Source: an uncultured Alphaproteobacteria bacterium (GTDB taxonomy: Bacteria > Pseudomonadota > Alphaproteobacteria > HIMB59 > GCA-002718135). Taken from it: 64,000 nt of DNA. Shown here in pieces: positions 61,606-64,000 of this stretch. Made by a program: the position numbers and the translations under genes. The stretch lies in assembly GCA_902614085.1 (NCBI GenBank), contig CACMJS010000001.1:735127-799126 (forward strand), in the 5' to 3' direction. The notes beneath the pieces were generated by a model that ran no database searches, had not been told where the DNA came from, and was given only the letters and a program-made list of their open reading frames with translations. The first letter of the stretch is position 1; every line of letters begins with the position of its first letter.

Positions 61606-62958
61606 ATGAACACAAAAGAATTAAAATCTACAAAACTTTATAAAGAATACTCATTGGAAATTCCATATGAAGAAATTGATACTGAAGTAGAAAATAAAAT
61701 AAATCAAATACTCCCAACAGTTAACATACCTGGTTTTAGAAAGGGTAAAGCGCCTTTAAATATTGTTAAAAAAAAATACGAAGACAATGTCTTAAATGAA
61801 GTTATTCAAAAAGTAATAGATATAAATACAAAAAAATTAATTGAAGAAAAAAAATTTTCACTTTTTAGAGCTCCAAAAGTTGAGCTTAGTAACTATGAGA
61901 AAAGTAAACCAATAACTATAAATTTAAAATTTGATTTAAAACCTGAAATTAAACTCAAAGATTTCAAAGATCTCAAAATAAATAAATATGAAATTGAATT
62001 AGACAAAAAAGCAGAGGAAGATCAGTTTAAGAGTTTTATTGATTCACAAAAAAACTTCAAAAAAATTGAAAGTTCACGACAAGTTAAAAATACTGACAAA
62101 GTTATTGTTAATTTTGAAACTACTTCAGAAGACATTCCAGAATATTTGAAATCTCAAAAAAGTTTCCCAATTGATTTAAGTTTTGATGATGGAATACTTC
62201 CAGGCTTAAATAAAGACTTGATTGAAAAAAAAGTTAAAGTTGGAGATAAAGTTGAATTAAGTTTCAATTTATCTAAAATTCTGAAAGATGATAAATTTAA
62301 AAAAACAAAATTCAATTTTGAAATAATTTCAATTGAAGAAAAAATTAAATTTGAACTTACAAAAGATTTTTTAGATAAGAATGGTTTTAAAACTGAAAAA
62401 GATCTTAAGGATTTCTTAGTAAGCAACTTTAAAACTCAATACGAGCAAGGGATAAAACAAATAGAAAAAAAAGAATTAATGGATCTTTTAGATAAAAGCT
62501 ATAAATTTGATTTGCCTGATGGAGTTTTAGAAGATGATTTTAATCAAATATGGCATCGTTTAGAGCATGCAAAAAAAGAAGACAATTTAGATGAAGACGA
62601 CAAACTTCTAAACGATGAGGATCTTAAAAAAAGATATAAAAAAATTTCAGAAAGACGAGTTAAGCTTGGTTTATTAATGCAACATATCGCCTCAGAAGAA
62701 AAAATTGTTATATCCGAGGAAGAAATTAATAAAGGTATATTAGAATATAGTAGTCAATATCCAGGTCAAGAGAAGCAAATAATGGAATATTTTGAAAAAA
62801 ATCCATCATCATTAGATGCTATTAGAGCTCCTCTTATTGAACAAAAAGTAATTGATTCAATTATTTCCAAATCTAAGACAAATGTTATAAAACTAAATGA
62901 AGATGAATATAAAAAACTTGAAATTAAAACATTTGATATCAAGGATAATAAGAAATGA
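61606..62958 (+). CDS. tig: Trigger factor
   Basis: Ribosome-bound chaperone, 450 aa. The N-terminal ribosome-binding part has [17 protein letters not shown] (the GFRxGxxP signature), followed by the FKBP-type isomerase domain and the helical arms. Sequence is very Lys-rich and diverged. Heads the tig-clpP-clpX cluster; its stop overlaps clpP by 4 bp (ATGA). Confidence 0.95.
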   Translation: MNTKELKSTKLYKEYSLEIPYEEIDTEVENKINQILPTVNIPGFRKGKAPLNIVKKKYEDNVLNEVIQKVIDINTKKLIEEKKFSLFRAPKVELSNYEKSKPITINLKFDLKPEIKLKDFKDLKINKYEIELDKKAEEDQFKSFIDSQKNFKKIESSRQVKNTDKVIVNFETTSEDIPEYLKSQKSFPIDLSFDDGILPGLNKDLIEKKVKVGDKVELSFNLSKILKDDKFKKTKFNFEIISIEEKIKFELTKDFLDKNGFKTEKDLKDFLVSNFKTQYEQGIKQIEKKELMDLLDKSYKFDLPDGVLEDDFNQIWHRLEHAKKEDNLDEDDKLLNDEDLKKRYKKISERRVKLGLLMQHIASEEKIVISEEEINKGILEYSSQYPGQEKQIMEYFEKNPSSLDAIRAPLIEQKVIDSIISKSKTNVIKLNEDEYKKLEIKTFDIKDNKK

Positions 62959-63566
62959 TAGATCCGATAGATAATATTACAAACAACCTTATTCCAATGG
63001 TTGTTGAGCAATCATCACGGGGTGAAAGATCTTATGATATCTATTCTAGATTATTAAAAGAAAGAATAATTTTTCTAACTGGTCCTATTGATGATAATGT
63101 TGCAAGTCTAATTTGTGCTCAAATATTATTTTTAGAGTCTGAAAATCCAAAAAAAGAAATTTCTTTTTATATTAATTCACCAGGCGGTATTGTTTGGTCT
63201 GGATTGGCTATTTACGACACAATGCAATATGTATCTTCAAAAATTATGACTATTTGTATTGGTCAAGCAGCATCTGCTGGATCACTACTTTTAACTGCTG
63301 GAGAAAAAGGGATGAGATTTTCTTTACCTAATTCTAGAATAATGGTTCATCAACCAAGTGGAGGCTATCAAGGTCAAGTAACAGATATTGAAATTCAAAC
63401 TAATGAAATAAAAAAAACAAAATTAAAATTAAATGAAATTTATTCAAAGCATACTGGAAAAAAAATATCAGAAATATCAAGTATAATGGAGAGAGATAAG
63501 TATTTCTCTGCTGATGAGGCAATTAAATTTGGACTTATAGACAAAGTTGTAAAAGGTAGAAAATAA
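62955..63566 (+). CDS. clpP: ATP-dependent Clp protease proteolytic subunit
   Basis: Serine protease of 203 aa that assembles into a 14-mer. Catalytic Ser in [17 protein letters not shown], His in [14 protein letters not shown], Asp in [10 protein letters not shown]. The opening [32 protein letters not shown] is standard. Partners ClpX (next) and ClpA (20 kb) are both present. Confidence 0.98.
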   Translation: MIDPIDNITNNLIPMVVEQSSRGERSYDIYSRLLKERIIFLTGPIDDNVASLICAQILFLESENPKKEISFYINSPGGIVWSGLAIYDTMQYVSSKIMTICIGQAASAGSLLLTAGEKGMRFSLPNSRIMVHQPSGGYQGQVTDIEIQTNEIKKTKLKLNEIYSKHTGKKISEISSIMERDKYFSADEAIKFGLIDKVVKGRK

Positions 63567-64000
63567 TGAACAAAAAAAATGATAAGGATTCACTGTTTTG
63601 CTCTTTTTGTGGAAAAAATCAGAAAGAAGTTAAAAAATTAATAGCTGGCCCAACTGTTTTTGTTTGTGATGAATGCGTAGAACTATGCATGGATATTATT
63701 AAAGAAGATAATAAGAATAATAAATTCAAAATTAAAAAAGATATACCAAAGCCTTCAGAGATTAATAAATTTTTAAATGATTATGTAATAGGTCAGAAAG
63801 AATCAAAAAAGATACTTTCAGTAGCAGTTTATAATCATTATAAAAGACTATCATCTAATATAGAAAACGATAATATCGAAATTTCAAAATCAAACATTCT
63901 TTTAGTCGGTCCTACCGGAACAGGTAAAACATTATTAGCTCAGACTCTAGCAAAAATATTAGATGTTCCTTTTACAGTTGCAGATGCAACGAGTTTGACT
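63566..64000 (+). CDS. clpX: ATP-dependent Clp protease subunit ClpX, N-terminal part
   Basis: Starts with ATG at 63566, sharing one base with the clpP stop (TAATG), and runs off the window at residue 145. The N-terminal zinc finger has the paired cysteines FCSFCGK and VCDECVELC; then [35 protein letters not shown] and the Walker A GPTGTGKT. Not in the ORF track because it lacks a stop. AAA+ unfoldase for ClpP. Confidence 0.97.
   Translation, partial: MNKKNDKDSLFCSFCGKNQKEVKKLIAGPTVFVCDECVELCMDIIKEDNKNNKFKIKKDIPKPSEINKFLNDYVIGQKESKKILSVAVYNHYKRLSSNIENDNIEISKSNILLVGPTGTGKTLLAQTLAKILDVPFTVADATSLT

Overview
The window is very AT-rich, densely packed and contains no rRNA, phage, IS or CRISPR sequence. 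Its gene content (several sugar and amino-acid ABC importers, glutamine riboswitches ahead of glnA, a short HisG, clpS-clpA and tig-clpP-clpX) fits a small-genome free-living marine alphaproteobacterium of the SAR11-like or HIMB59/AEGEAN-169 type. That placement is an inference from style and content, not a computed result. The tRNA-His with an encoded extra 5' G facing C73 fits lineages outside the Rhizobiales/Rhodobacterales/Caulobacterales group.

Layout. 0-1.5 kb: end of a HAD hydrolase and a short glpD that stops where the usual C-terminal domain would begin, followed by a candidate structured RNA. 1.7-7.5 kb: an alpha-glucoside-type ABC importer (aglEFGK-like, minus strand) divergent from a LacI-family regulator, with a perfect 16-bp palindrome between them. 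7.5-15.7 kb: two paralogous fatty-acid desaturases flank a ribose-type ABC importer with ThuA-like and Gfo/Idh (ThuB-like) proteins and an aldehyde dehydrogenase. 15.8-26 kb: UDP-glucose dehydrogenase, phosphomannomutase, D,D-carboxypeptidase, clpS-clpA and small metabolic enzymes. 26-34 kb: pdxJ, LysE exporter, several glutathione-S-transferase-fold proteins, a serine hydrolase, tRNA-Thr and an Uup-like ABC-F ATPase. 34-42.5 kb: an HpcH/HpaI aldolase divergent from a second sugar importer operon (binding protein, two permeases, a large ADP-ribosylglycohydrolase-family protein, aldo/keto reductase, MFS transporter) that has no ATPase of its own. 42.5-50 kb: nitrilase, methyltransferase, mntR with a putative manganese exporter, murA, hisG, hisD, infA, yacG and tRNA-Phe. 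50-56 kb: a family 9 glycosyltransferase, two amino-acid ABC permeases, a cytochrome c', an IolE-like TIM barrel, an amidotransferase and glpK. 56-64 kb: parE, then an aminotransferase-glnB-glnA unit with two tandem glutamine riboswitches between glnB and glnA, tRNA-His, tRNA-Leu, and tig-clpP-clpX running off the end.

How the genes work together. The main theme is scavenging of dissolved sugars and polyols. There are three importers, glycerol kinase and a glycerol-3-phosphate dehydrogenase, and several enzymes suited to oxidising or cleaving imported sugars. In all three sugar importers the binding-protein gene is separated from the next importer gene by a strong hairpin, and it starts with a near-consensus GGAGGAAT ribosome site, which should give excess binding protein. 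Nitrogen assimilation is grouped at 58-61 kb, where glutamine is probably sensed in cis by RNA and in trans by a PII protein with an unusual T-loop.

The best candidates for something undescribed are the pseudoknotted RNA with a 10-codon ORF behind the shortened glpD, the ADP-ribosylglycohydrolase with a beta-rich C-terminal extension inside a sugar importer operon, and the ThuA/ThuB-like/desaturase cassette.
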